Position numbers and translations under genes: made by a program. Shown in pieces: positions 36,666-44,664 of a stretch of DNA of 64,000 nucleotides. A model generated the notes under the pieces. It was given only the letters and a program-made list of their open reading frames with translations. It was not told where the DNA came from and ran no database searches. Each line of letters opens with the position of its first letter. Position 1 is the first letter of the stretch. Where the stretch lies: the NCBI GenBank assembly GCA_018402545.1, contig JAGYIL010000001.1, positions 62,001 through 126,000 of the forward strand. The letters run 5' to 3'. This DNA comes from Saccharospirillum sp. Lineage in GTDB: Bacteria; Pseudomonadota; Gammaproteobacteria; Pseudomonadales; Natronospirillaceae.

Positions 36666-37400
36666 TTACTTCAATAAAAACCCACGCTTCTGCAAGAACG
36701 GCAACATATGTGGCCGCGCTTCTTTTTGCAGCATGCCTGAGATCTGCTCGCTCCAGCTCTGGCTTTTCGGATTGCCGCTGCGGGTCGCGTAGTAGTGGCG
36801 GACGTGTTCGTCGTAGTCTTTAACCGTGGCCACATCGTCTGGCTGGTAGCCATTCTGCTTCAGCACAACCGAGACCGGCAGGCGGGGTTTGACCTCCGGG
36901 TTCTGGTCCGGGTAGCCGATGCAGAGGCCGAAGACCGGGTAGACCAGATCGGGCAGGCCGAGGACTTCACTGACGCCTTCCGGGTTATTGCGCAACGCGC
37001 CGATGTAGCAGATGCCGAGATCCTGAGATTCGGCCGCGACGACCAGATTCTGGGCGAACAGCGCGGCATCGACCGAAGCGGTCAGGAACTGCTCGGTAAA
37101 ACCGCTCAGCATGGGGGCATCGTGCATTTCGCAGGCTTGCTTGTGGCGGTTCATATCAGCACAGAACACGAAAAAGACCGGCGCTTCGTTAATGTATTTC
37201 TGGTTATTACCCAATTCAGCCAGCTTGGCGCGTTTTTCCGGGTCGGTGACCTGAATGACCGTCGTCGTCTGAATAAAGCTAGAGGTCGCCGCACCCTGGC
37301 CGCAACGGATCAGATCTTCAACCAGTGCCTGCGGGACTGGTTTATCAGTGAAAGCGCGAATAGAGCGGTGGGACTGGAGCAATTGGGTAACAGCGTTCAT
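36666..37400 (-). CDS. NfsA-type NADPH nitroreductase
   Basis: A 244-residue flavin-dependent nitroreductase. The FMN-binding H-R-S-I-R-A-F-T-D-K-P-V is at residues 11-22 and Q-G-A-A-T-S-S-F-I-Q-T-T at about 35-46. L-G-I-C-Y-I-G-A-L-R-N-N-P and the C-terminal F-L-Q-K-R-G-F-L-L-K are as in NfsA. These enzymes reduce nitroaromatics and quinones by two electrons using NADPH. It is a monocistronic gene; the divergent 2OG-oxygenase-like gene begins 168 bp away. Confidence 0.9.
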   Translation of the reverse strand: MNAVTQLLQSHRSIRAFTDKPVPQALVEDLIRCGQGAATSSFIQTTTVIQVTDPEKRAKLAELGNNQKYINEAPVFFVFCADMNRHKQACEMHDAPMLSGFTEQFLTASVDAALFAQNLVVAAESQDLGICYIGALRNNPEGVSEVLGLPDLVYPVFGLCIGYPDQNPEVKPRLPVSVVLKQNGYQPDDVATVKDYDEHVRHYYATRSGNPKSQSWSEQISGMLQKEARPHMLPFLQKRGFLLK

Positions 37401-37567
37401 TCAAATCTCCGGATCAGGGGTTAAAACATTAGGTTCAGGGTACCACGGACGGGCCGATCAGGGTCGACCGCTTCGTTCCCTCAACGCAACAGCCAGCAAC
37501 GTTTGTCTGGCCGGGGCCCTGGCCGTACACTGGCGGCAACCAGACGTTACTATCGGGCCTGTTTGTC

Positions 37568-38266
37568 ATGAGCCAAGACTCCCAACCAAGTACTACTGCC
37601 GTTGCCAGTTCAGATGATGCAGCGACGATCGAACCGATTCCTCTATGGGGCAGCGAACTGTTCATCGCAACCCTGGCCGAGCATTCACTGATTGCCAGCC
37701 ATCTGATTTCACACATCTACCGCCATCACGCCCAACACAAAACGGCCGTCGCCAGTGAGGTCGCGGTAGGCGCCAAGCAGCACCTGTTCGAGAGCGAGCT
37801 GGACTTTCTCGACGGAGACGACCTCGACGTGCAGGTACTCAACCAGGCGTTATCGTCACTGGTTCTGGACATCGCCGCCTATGTAAACGAAGGCCACTGG
37901 CCCGAGGATGCCAGCGCCGAAGCCACCATTACCGAAAGCTGGTACCACCTTACCCAGACGGGCGGCTACCACGATGCCCACTCCCATCCCAACTGCTCCT
38001 GGTGCGGTATCTACTACCTCGACGCAGGCGATACCGACTTCGACCGGCGCAGCGGCGTAAACCGATTTTACGACCCAAGGGTCAATGCCGATCATTTCCT
38101 GGATGCGGGAAGTCTTTACCTGAACGGGCAGGGGATTTACGACATTCAGCCTGTGGCCGGGCAAGTGGTGATCTTTCCATCTTATCTAAAACACTCGGCC
38201 CTGCCGTACTTCGGCAGCAAAGACCGGGTTGTTGTGGCGTTCAATGCGCGGGTCGATTTTGTATAA
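37568..38266 (+). CDS. TIGR02466-like putative 2-oxoglutarate/Fe(II) oxygenase
   Basis: A 232-residue protein with the double-stranded beta-helix signature of the TIGR02466 family. The iron ligands are probably in G-G-Y-H-D-A-H-S-H-P-N (about residues 138-148) and the distal His in F-P-S-Y-L-K-H-S, followed by the R-V-V-V-A-F-N strand that usually carries the 2-oxoglutarate-binding Arg. Substrates of this family are unknown. The first 20 residues are low complexity. A palindromic element follows 30 bp after the stop. Confidence 0.8.
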   Translation: MSQDSQPSTTAVASSDDAATIEPIPLWGSELFIATLAEHSLIASHLISHIYRHHAQHKTAVASEVAVGAKQHLFESELDFLDGDDLDVQVLNQALSSLVLDIAAYVNEGHWPEDASAEATITESWYHLTQTGGYHDAHSHPNCSWCGIYYLDAGDTDFDRRSGVNRFYDPRVNADHFLDAGSLYLNGQGIYDIQPVAGQVVIFPSYLKHSALPYFGSKDRVVVAFNARVDFV

Positions 38267-38296
38267 CTCGAAATTTGGACTAACCGATGAAAGCTA

Positions 38297-38422
38297 GCCC
38301 TCGGCACTGACCGTGTCACTGCAGGGCGTCTGCAGCATGGATGCTGCAGTCGAGCCCCCATGGATGGGTCTACGGCGCCGAAACGTCGGACCGCCCGCAG
38401 GGGCACGGTCAGTGTCGAGGGC
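38297..38422. repeat. Three-stem intergenic palindrome, copy 8 (long variant)
   Basis: The outer arms begin GCCCTCGGCACTGACCGTG and end GGTCAGTGTCGAGGGC. The inner arms are CTGCAGCA-TGGA-TGCTGCAG and CCCATGGATGGG. An extra segment near 38372-38396 can fold as a further arm, as in copy 1. It sits between convergent genes. Confidence 0.85.
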
Positions 38423-38451
38423 GGGTTACCGCCACAGACCTAGTTTAAGCA

Positions 38452-39987
38452 CTAAGTTGGATTCCGCCGCGTCAGGCTGAACAGGTCTTTGCGCCGGTCT
38501 TTCAGGTTAGTAACCGAACCTTCGCTGCGCACCAGTTTCAGTTTGTTGAAATCGAGATCCGAGAAGAAGATCATTTCGGTATTGGGCGTGGTTTCGTTCA
38601 ACACCGCATCGTGCGGGAAGGCGAAATCCGACGGGCTGAAAACCGCACTCTGGGCGTACTGAATATCGAGGTTCTCGATCGACGGCAGGTTACCAACGCT
38701 GCCGCACAACACCACATAACACTCGTTTTCGATCGCCCGGGCCTGCGAACAGTGGCGCACTCGCAGATAACCGTTTTTGGTATCGGTCCAGAATGGCACG
38801 AAAAGAATGTCCATATCATCATCGGCCAGCAGCCGGCTCAGCTCCGGGAATTCAACGTCGTAACAGACCTGCATGCCAATGCGTCCGGCATCGGTGTCGA
38901 ACACCGCCAGTTCATTGCCACCCTCGATGATCCAGTCGCGCCGCTCCTGAGGCGTAATGTGCAGCTTGGCCTGGCGTTCCTGGGTGCCATCGCGGCGGAA
39001 CAGATAGGCAATGTTGTACAGGTAGCCATCTTCATCGGCCTCAATCATAGAGCCACCGATGATGTTGATGTTGTAGCTCACCGCCATCCGGCTCATTTCG
39101 GTCTTGAAGCGTTCGGTGAAGGTACCCAGAAAGCGAATCGCCTCCACCTGATCGGTTTGGTCGGTCAGGCCCATCAAGGGCGCATTGAACAGCTCCGGGA
39201 AGACGGCAAAATCACTCTGGTAGCCTGACAGCGCGTCCACGAAGTATTCAACTTGCTGCAATACGTCTTCAACGGACGCAAACTCCCGCATTTGCCACTG
39301 AACGGCACCAACCCGGGCGTGGTTTCGGGTGTTGTCGAGCACCCGGTCGGCCGGCTCATAGAGAATGTTGTTCCACTCAAGCAGGGTAGCGAACCCCAGG
39401 GATTTCTCGTCTTCCGGCAAATAACGCCGCATCAGGCGTTTTACCTGAAAATCGTTGGCCAGCTGGAACGAGAGAATCGGGTCATGTATTTCCTTGCGGG
39501 CGACCTGTTCAATGTATTCAGTCGGCTTCAGCTCGTCGGCGTGCTCGTGGTAATTGGGAATCCGCCCGCCGGCCAGAATGGCGCGCAGATTCAGCTGCCG
39601 GCACAACTCCTTGCGCGAGTCGTAAAGCCGACGGCCCAGGCGGTGCCCCCGGTAATCCGGGTCGATCAACACATCGAGCCCGTACATGGCATCGCCGCTG
39701 GTGTTGTTCAGAATGATCTCGCGCTGGCCGATCAGGTCGTCGTACTTGTGCGGGTTGGAGAAGGTGGTGTAGTCCACCAGCACACTCAGCGCCACGCCGA
39801 CCAGTTCACCATCGTCATCAATGGCGATCTGGCCGTCCGGAAAATCCTTGATCAGGCGGTTAATGGTGTCTTCCGGCCAGGCTCCGCCAATATCGTCGTA
39901 TACCCGGTCCATCAGTTTCTGGAGTTGGGGGTAGTCACCCACCACCAGATTACGCAGGTGAAGGTGGAGATCGTCAGATTGCATCAT
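38452..39987 (-). CDS. Fused GNAT acetyltransferase and carbon-nitrogen hydrolase
   Basis: A 511-residue two-domain protein. Residues about 8-185 form a GNAT domain (D-P-D-Y-R-G-H-R-L-G-R-R-L-Y-D-S-R acetyl-CoA loop). Residues about 215-500 form a nitrilase-superfamily domain with the Glu-Lys-Cys triad visible as A-V-F-P-E-L-F, A-K-L-H-I-T-P and M-Q-V-C-Y-D-V-E-F-P. Such fusions are a recognised family, but the substrate is not known to me. The domain pairing suggests sequential acylation and amide hydrolysis of one small amine. No partner genes adjoin; palindromes lie on both sides. Confidence 0.9.
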   Translation of the reverse strand: MMQSDDLHLHLRNLVVGDYPQLQKLMDRVYDDIGGAWPEDTINRLIKDFPDGQIAIDDDGELVGVALSVLVDYTTFSNPHKYDDLIGQREIILNNTSGDAMYGLDVLIDPDYRGHRLGRRLYDSRKELCRQLNLRAILAGGRIPNYHEHADELKPTEYIEQVARKEIHDPILSFQLANDFQVKRLMRRYLPEDEKSLGFATLLEWNNILYEPADRVLDNTRNHARVGAVQWQMREFASVEDVLQQVEYFVDALSGYQSDFAVFPELFNAPLMGLTDQTDQVEAIRFLGTFTERFKTEMSRMAVSYNINIIGGSMIEADEDGYLYNIAYLFRRDGTQERQAKLHITPQERRDWIIEGGNELAVFDTDAGRIGMQVCYDVEFPELSRLLADDDMDILFVPFWTDTKNGYLRVRHCSQARAIENECYVVLCGSVGNLPSIENLDIQYAQSAVFSPSDFAFPHDAVLNETTPNTEMIFFSDLDFNKLKLVRSEGSVTNLKDRRKDLFSLTRRNPT

Positions 39988-40051
39988 CGGCTATGTCCTG
40001 AGAGTGTCGCTCGCATTCCGGTGCCAGGGTTTACTTTGTTGCCTATGGTTC

Positions 40052-40164
40052 GTGTCGGCAACCGGGTTGACCCTTCCGGGGTCGGCGTAAACTCATCCAT
40101 GAGGCCTAGACCGAAACATCCATGTTTCGGACTTCCCCGGAAGGGTCAACCCGGTCACCGCCAC
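40052..40164. repeat. Three-stem intergenic palindrome, copy 9 (113 bp)
   Basis: The outer arms GTGTCGGCAACCGGGTTGAC and the complement ending GTCACCGCCAC enclose CCGAAACA-TCCA-TGTTTCGG. Here the inner stem has changed to AAACA/TGTTT with full pairing kept. It is 65 bp upstream of the GNAT-nitrilase start. Confidence 0.9.
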
Positions 40165-40288
40165 TTGGATAGTGCCAACTTTGAATGCGAGTCTTTAAGA
40201 ATTAGACGACCAGTTTACCAGTTTGTATGGGGGTCTGCTGAGAAGCTGAGGTTTGTATTACTCGAGTTCGGCGTTTGCAACCAGTTGA

Positions 40289-40401
40289 GTGTCAGGTGCT
40301 GGGTATCCCTGTCTGGGGAAGTCCGCAGCAAGGATGCTGCGGTCTAGGCCCCATGGACGGGTTCACGCCGGCCCCAGACAGGGATACCCAGTGCCTGGCA
40401 C
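40289..40401. repeat. Three-stem intergenic palindrome, copy 10 (113 bp)
   Basis: The outer arms begin GTGTCAGGTGCTGGGTATCC and end in the complement GTGCCTGGCAC. The inner stem GCAGCA-AGGA-TGCTGC has one loop change. The flanks GAGTTCGGCGTTT and AACCCGAACTCCG are partly complementary. It lies 54 bp after the NnrU stop codon (minus strand). Confidence 0.88.
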
Positions 40402-40454
40402 GGGCTCTTGGCACCAAAGCAAACCCGAACTCCGAAACTTGCGCTGTAGAAAAC

Positions 40455-41033
40455 TCAGCCGAAGGGCGGAACGCCGATCAGCCATTGGTGAGCCCAGAAG
40501 GCGAACACAACATAGGCGATGAGGCCGCCGGCTACGGCGAAAACGTCGCATTTGGCGCTTTTGACCGGGTATTGTGTGTTGTTTGCCCGATCTTTACGGC
40601 GCGCATGAATGAAATAGAGCACGCCCCATGCCAGAAAGCTACCGAACAGCAGAATGTCAGCCAGGGTGCCGTTGGCGATTAAATGGGCAATGGCCCAGGT
40701 TTTTACTGCCAGTACCATGGGGTGGCCGAACCGGGCTTTGATGCGGTTGCCTGGTACGTAGGCGGCGGCAAGAAAAATAAAGGCAGGAATCATCAGCAGC
40801 GCCGAGAGGTGGCGGGTCCAGCCGGGGGCGAACCAGACCCAGACTGGTTCGAGCCGGGCCATGCCGTAGCCCCAGATGATCAGGCCAAAGCCCAGCAGTG
40901 AGAGCAAACTGTACAGACCTTTCCAGGGCATCAGACCCATCTGGCGAATCATCGATTCGCGCCATTGCGGCGCCAACATGTGGGTGGAATGCATGCCGAG
41001 AAAAATAACCAGGCCGATGACCAGTGCGATCAT
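40455..41033 (-). CDS. NnrU-family membrane protein
   Basis: A 192-residue integral membrane protein with five to six helices and the NnrU pattern: G-M-H-S-T-H-M near residue 18, R-F-G-H-P-M-V-L-A-V-K-T-W-A-I-A-H-L and L-F-G-S-F-L-A-W-G-V. NnrU was named from denitrification clusters, and related proteins occur in tetrapyrrole or isoprenoid pathways. No nitrogen-oxide genes are nearby. I use the ATG at 41033; the open frame extends to 41120 without family similarity. Confidence 0.85.
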   Translation of the reverse strand: MIALVIGLVIFLGMHSTHMLAPQWRESMIRQMGLMPWKGLYSLLSLLGFGLIIWGYGMARLEPVWVWFAPGWTRHLSALLMIPAFIFLAAAYVPGNRIKARFGHPMVLAVKTWAIAHLIANGTLADILLFGSFLAWGVLYFIHARRKDRANNTQYPVKSAKCDVFAVAGGLIAYVVFAFWAHQWLIGVPPFG

Positions 41034-41225
41034 GTTAAATCCTTTATGACACGGTTTGGGAAGGGAGCCGCGGTACAGATTAGCGGAGCGCAGGCGGGCT
41101 GTACACTGGCTGATAGTCACCAGTGTGAACTTCTACCGGAATCTGCCAAATACAGCATGCTGTCACTTAATGCTTGAGTGACGGCGATACCTTCGATACA
41201 AAGCGGACTGAATTTATCCCCGGTG

Positions 41226-41945
41226 ATGACTGTGTCTGACGATTCAGCCTCAAATCTGTCGCATTTCCTGGCTGGCCTGCGTGCCAGCGCTTCACTGGCC
41301 ATCGGTTACGTGCCCATGGCGTTCTCCTTTGGTGTGGTCGCGTTGCAGGCAAACCTCGCGCCCTGGCAGGCCATGGCCATTTCAATCATCGTGTTCGCCG
41401 GTGCAGCCCAGTTTATTCTGGTCAGCCTGCTCGCGGCTGGCACCGGTGGGCTGACGGCACTGACAGCCGTTCTATTGCTGAATGTGCGGCACGTCTTCTA
41501 TGGCCCGGCCCTGGCGGCGCAGCTGGCTCGCAAACCGGGCCGCTGGTCGCCATTGCTGGCATTTGGCCTTACCGATGAAGCCTTCGCCACCGCCATGTCC
41601 GAAGCCACCCGGCGCAAACTGCCGCCGGTCTGGTGCGTGGGCGTAGGGTTGGGTGCTTATGGCTCCTGGGTTTTGGGTACAGCACTGGGCGTTATGTTAG
41701 GCGCGGGTCTGGGGGGCGATGAGGGCGTGATTGGCCAGGCGCTCGGCTTTGTGTTGCCCGCCCTGTTCATTGCCTTGCTCGGTCAGGCCTTTCAGCGAGC
41801 GCTTTGGCCGGTGATCGCCGTCAGCGCCGTGCTGACCGGCGTGTCACTGCTTTGGTTGCCCGGGCATGTGGCGATGATCATCGGCATGGTCGGTGGCGCG
41901 CTGATCCGCCCCTGGGTCGAGCTACATCGGGAGAAGCTGTCTTGA
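41226..41945 (+). CDS. azlC: AzlC-family branched-chain amino acid exporter, large subunit
   Basis: A 239-residue membrane protein with the AzlC signature: G-Y-V-P-M-A-F-S-F-G-V near residue 30, F-A-G-A-A-Q-F-I-L-V and L-N-V-R-H-V-F-Y-G-P. With AzlD it exports branched-chain amino acids and analogues. I prefer the ATG at 41226, which gives the usual length; the in-frame GTG at 41178 would add 16 residues. Neither has a strong ribosome-binding site. The stop overlaps the AzlD start. Confidence 0.88.
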   Translation: MTVSDDSASNLSHFLAGLRASASLAIGYVPMAFSFGVVALQANLAPWQAMAISIIVFAGAAQFILVSLLAAGTGGLTALTAVLLLNVRHVFYGPALAAQLARKPGRWSPLLAFGLTDEAFATAMSEATRRKLPPVWCVGVGLGAYGSWVLGTALGVMLGAGLGGDEGVIGQALGFVLPALFIALLGQAFQRALWPVIAVSAVLTGVSLLWLPGHVAMIIGMVGGALIRPWVELHREKLS

Positions 41946-42256
41946 ATTTTCTCACGCTGATCCTGCTGGCCGGGGCGGGTACCTTTCTGATGCGTTTTCT
42001 GCCTCTGGTCACCGGGTCTGGCTTGTCTCAACGCCCGTCGCGACTGACGCTGATGCTCAGCGCACTGGGGCTGACGGCGATTACCGCCTTGATTGTGCTC
42101 TCACTGGTGGGGCTGTGGCAGCCGCAGCAGCCCGTCGGATCAACGCTGCGCCTGGTGGCTGGCAGCGCGTCGGTGCTGGTGGCATTGCGGGTGAGTGGTC
42201 ATGTAGGTGTGGCGACTTTGATGGGCGCGGTGGTGTATGGCTTGACGGGATTATAG
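41942..42256 (+). CDS. azlD: AzlD-family branched-chain amino acid exporter, small subunit
   Basis: A 104-residue membrane protein with three to four helices, including the F-L-M-R-F-L-P-L opening typical of AzlD and the L-R-V-S-G-H-V-G-V-A-T-L-M-G-A-V-V-Y motif near the C terminus. It starts with TTG at 41942, overlapping the azlC stop by 4 bp, so translation is coupled. It is the obligate partner of AzlC. The IS element begins 58 bp after its stop, inside a REP sequence. Confidence 0.87.
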   Translation: MNFLTLILLAGAGTFLMRFLPLVTGSGLSQRPSRLTLMLSALGLTAITALIVLSLVGLWQPQQPVGSTLRLVAGSASVLVALRVSGHVGVATLMGAVVYGLTGL

Positions 42257-42285
42257 GGCGGGGTTCACCGGAGGTTTGTCATACA

Positions 42286-42314
42286 CCCCAAGGCCCTTCG
42301 ACAGGCTCAGGGCG
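42286..42314. repeat. Left half of a REP palindrome split by the IS element
   Basis: CCCCAAGGCCCTTCGACAGG continues as CTCAGGGCG, then breaks at 42314. The missing continuation AACGGGGGTGG is found at 43707 on the other side of the IS. Confidence 0.9.
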
Positions 42315-42330
42315 TATATGGTCTCCTCCC

Positions 42331-42593
42331 ATTGTGCAAGCAACTTCGTTGATGTGTTTTCAGGTTTGCTGTCGTATATCCGGCCTGTTCTCGAGGCTTA
42401 GCCTCTGGCCTTGATGATAATGCGCGCATATTGTCCTATACGAACGGTCGGCCTCTAAAGCCATCGCCCTGATCAGGTTTTCAATATGCCGGTCTGACCT
42501 GTGTCACATCAATGTCTGTTACTTACGCAACCTGGGACGTGCTCTCCTTCTTTCAACGTGCTCGGTTTGCAGGTTAGTCTGTTTGCAGTCAGG
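42331..42593 (-). ncRNA. Candidate bridge/seekRNA of the IS1111-type element
   Basis: This non-coding end lies downstream of the transposase, where IS1111 elements encode their guide RNA. It contains TCGCCCTGA at 42464-42472, the reverse complement of the target's left half TCAGGGCGA, and CGAACGG at 42441-42447, identical to the target's right half. Together they read the REP site with an overlap at the core. TCGTATAT at 42372-42379 equals the IS end junction (T-CG-TATAT), a likely donor guide. A nested hairpin (GGCC...GAGGC-TTA-GCCTC.GGCC, 42382-42410) separates the loops. Exact RNA ends are unknown. Confidence 0.75.
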
Positions 42594-43658
42594 TTAACCC
42601 GCAGGCTGGTAGGATTTGCCCCGGGCTACAATCACCCAAGCCACCCGTACCAGTTTGTTGACCAGCGCCACAACCGCTTTGTTAAAGCCTCGTCGCGCAA
42701 CTAGGCTCTGTATCCATTGACTGAGCCGATCGTCTTTCCCCCTTTTGACGGCCGCCGCCACAACGGCTCGACACCCGTGTACCATGGCCGCTCTCAGGTT
42801 TGGATCACCGCGCTTGGTAATGCCGTAAAGGGACTCCCGCCCGCCCGTGCTGTATTGACGGGGCACAACTCCCAGGGCGGCTGACGCATCTCGCCCCCGA
42901 CTGAACTGGTGTCCATTGCCCATCCAGCACGCCAGCTGACTGCTTACAACAGGGCCAACTCCCGGCAGTTCCATTAACTTCTGACAAACCGGGTTTTGTT
43001 TGACCTGCTCATTCAAACACCGATCAAACCAGTCCAGTTCTTCTTGTAACGCCAGCCAATGTTGATAACGTCGATGCAGCAGTTCTCTGAACCGGGGGCT
43101 TAGCCCATTCTCCGCGTCTTCCAATACCCAGGGGATTTCCTTGCGGAACGAAGCGACCCCTTGCGCAATGACCAGTCCATACTCAGACAGCAACCCTCGC
43201 ATCTGATTGATCAGACCCGTTTGATCCTGCTTCAAGCGATTACGGATTCGGTGGAATGCCTGGTCGTCCTGGTGATCCTGTGTCTTGACCTGGACCGGTC
43301 GAATCCTGCCATGTTGGCAAGCCTCGGCAATCGCCAGTGCATCATTGCGGTCGTTCTTTTGACCACGCAGATAGCCTTTTACATGTTGGCTTGGCAATAA
43401 CTGTACAGCTCGCCCGGCCGCTTGCAGCGTTCTGGCCAGGTGGTGTGCTCCAGAGCAGGCTTCCATGGCAATCACATCAACGTCGGCATTCATCAGGTAC
43501 TCGAGTACCTGCTGGCGTCTCAACGTGCGTTGGCGCACCTGCTTTCCATGCCCATTCAAAATAGCCGCTTGAAAGGAGTTCTTTGCCAAATCCAAGCCTA
43601 ATACGCTAATGTTGTTCACGGTCTCCTCCACTCTTTTGATTGTTGTCTTCAACTCCAA
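42594..43658 (-). CDS. IS110-family transposase
   Basis: A 354-residue recombinase. The N-terminal RuvC-like DEDD domain has its Asp in G-L-D-L-A-K-N-S-F, Glu in A-M-E-A-C-S-G-A-H-H, and two Asp in K-N-D-R-N-D-A-L. A coiled-coil middle leads to a C-terminal Transposase_20 domain with L-P-G-V-G-P-V-V-S-S-Q-L, and the catalytic serine is probably in Q-Y-S-T-G-G-R-E-S-L. The enzyme uses a guide RNA to choose its target. All domains look intact, so the element may be active. Confidence 0.95.
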   Translation of the reverse strand: MELKTTIKRVEETVNNISVLGLDLAKNSFQAAILNGHGKQVRQRTLRRQQVLEYLMNADVDVIAMEACSGAHHLARTLQAAGRAVQLLPSQHVKGYLRGQKNDRNDALAIAEACQHGRIRPVQVKTQDHQDDQAFHRIRNRLKQDQTGLINQMRGLLSEYGLVIAQGVASFRKEIPWVLEDAENGLSPRFRELLHRRYQHWLALQEELDWFDRCLNEQVKQNPVCQKLMELPGVGPVVSSQLACWMGNGHQFSRGRDASAALGVVPRQYSTGGRESLYGITKRGDPNLRAAMVHGCRAVVAAAVKRGKDDRLSQWIQSLVARRGFNKAVVALVNKLVRVAWVIVARGKSYQPAG

Positions 43659-43741
43659 TCATGGCACATTGTGATGCCGCTTGAGGGGGAGGAGACCATT
43701 CCATCGAACGGGGGTGGGTATGAATTGCCATCGTTCCAATT

Positions 43742-43838
43742 CCGTTCGGGGTGAGCTTGTCGAACCCTCTTGGGGCTTGGGTCTGGCCGGTGGTTGGTTA
43801 TGCTCCCCAAGACCCTTCGACGGGCTCAGGGCGAACGG
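43742..43838. repeat. REP-type palindrome beside the IS element
   Basis: A complete unit (CCGTTCGGGGTGAGCTTGTC to CGACGGGCTCAGGGCG plus AACGG). Together with the split copy it forms a two-unit tandem REP, so the IS entered one unit of a REP pair after azlD. Confidence 0.9.
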
Positions 43839-43881
43839 ATGGGTAGGTTGGTGTTTTGTCGGGCTGGGAGTGATGTAGTAT

Positions 43882-44340
43882 TCAGCCCTCAGGGTGGTCC
43901 AGCTCGATAATGCGTTCCAGCATGCCCAGCAACCACTCTTTCTCACCCTTGTTCATCACCTGCTCAAAATGCGCCTCGTGTGCCAGCACTTTCTTGTGCA
44001 GATTCTCGGTGAACCGCACACCCTCGTCAGTCAGAAACAGGGCATAGGAGCGCCGGTCTGAATCTGACTGGCGGCGTTCGATCAGCCTCTGCTTTTCGAG
44101 TTTATCGACCGCCGACACCATGGCCGAGCGATCGGTATCGATGGCATTGGCCACGGCGGTTTGCGTCAGCCCCGGGTTGTCCCGCACCACACACAGAATA
44201 CCAAACAGACCCGGTGTTACCCCCTGCTCGGTACAGGTTGCCGTGAAATTTTCGAAATAGGCAAGTTGCGCCCGGCGCAACCGGTAACCCACCAGGCTGT
44301 TGAGCAGTGTGGCATCTATTTTTGGGGTGTCCTGGGTCAT
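43882..44340 (-). CDS. MarR-family transcriptional regulator
   Basis: A 152-residue MarR protein. It has the winged helix-turn-helix (T-Q-T-A-V-A-N-A-I-D-T-D-R-S-A-M-V-S at about residues 59-76), the wing D-S-D-R-R-S-Y-A-L-F-L-T and flanking dimerisation helices. An AGGAG sequence precedes the ATG at 44340; the upstream ATG at 44409 lacks one. MarR proteins of this kind commonly repress hydroxycinnamate genes and are released by the CoA thioester, so it is the best candidate regulator of the aromatic-acid island that follows. Confidence 0.88.
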   Translation of the reverse strand: MTQDTPKIDATLLNSLVGYRLRRAQLAYFENFTATCTEQGVTPGLFGILCVVRDNPGLTQTAVANAIDTDRSAMVSAVDKLEKQRLIERRQSDSDRRSYALFLTDEGVRFTENLHKKVLAHEAHFEQVMNKGEKEWLLGMLERIIELDHPEG

Positions 44341-44467
44341 CGGGGCTCCTACTAAATGTCTGCCAGCGGTGGCATGTTTGGCGTTCCTCAACGGAAACAA
44401 AGCGTCCATATTACCATCTCACGTTTCACAGTTCATATTGCTTACTCCACCGAGCACGCAATACTAA

Positions 44468-44580
44468 GTGCAGGCTGCCGGGTATCCCGATCCGGGGAAG
44501 TCCACAACATGGATGTTGTGGTCTAGGCCCCATGGATGGGTTAACGCCGACCCCGGATCGGGATACCCGGTGGCCTGCAC
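44468..44580. repeat. Three-stem intergenic palindrome, copy 11 (113 bp)
   Basis: The outer arms begin GTGCAGGCTGCCGGGTATCC and end with GGTGGCCTGCAC. The inner stem is CACAACA-TGGA-TGTTGTG, another fully compensated variant. It lies between the marR start and the TRAP large-permease stop (both minus strand); the rest of this 324-bp gap shows no gene. Confidence 0.9.
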
Positions 44581-44664
44581 GGACGATTGGCGCTGTAGTA
44601 GACCCAGAAAGGGCAAACCCACCAGCCAGCAAAAACTCCTGGCTCCTGAGTTAGCTCTGAAAGT

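Larger units (their letters stand above)
42315..43706 (-). mobile_element. IS110-family (IS1111 group) insertion sequence
   Basis: A 1392-bp element with a single transposase gene. Its subterminal 13-bp inverted repeats are ATGGTCTCCTCCC at 42318-42330 and GGGAGGAGACCAT at 43687-43699. They lie 3 bp and 7 bp from the ends, the spacing I recall for the IS1111 group. The ends are fixed by the interrupted REP: CTCAGGGCG to the left and the CG plus AACGGGGG continuation to the right, so CG is the probable shared core dinucleotide. There is no target duplication beyond that. Confidence 0.92.
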
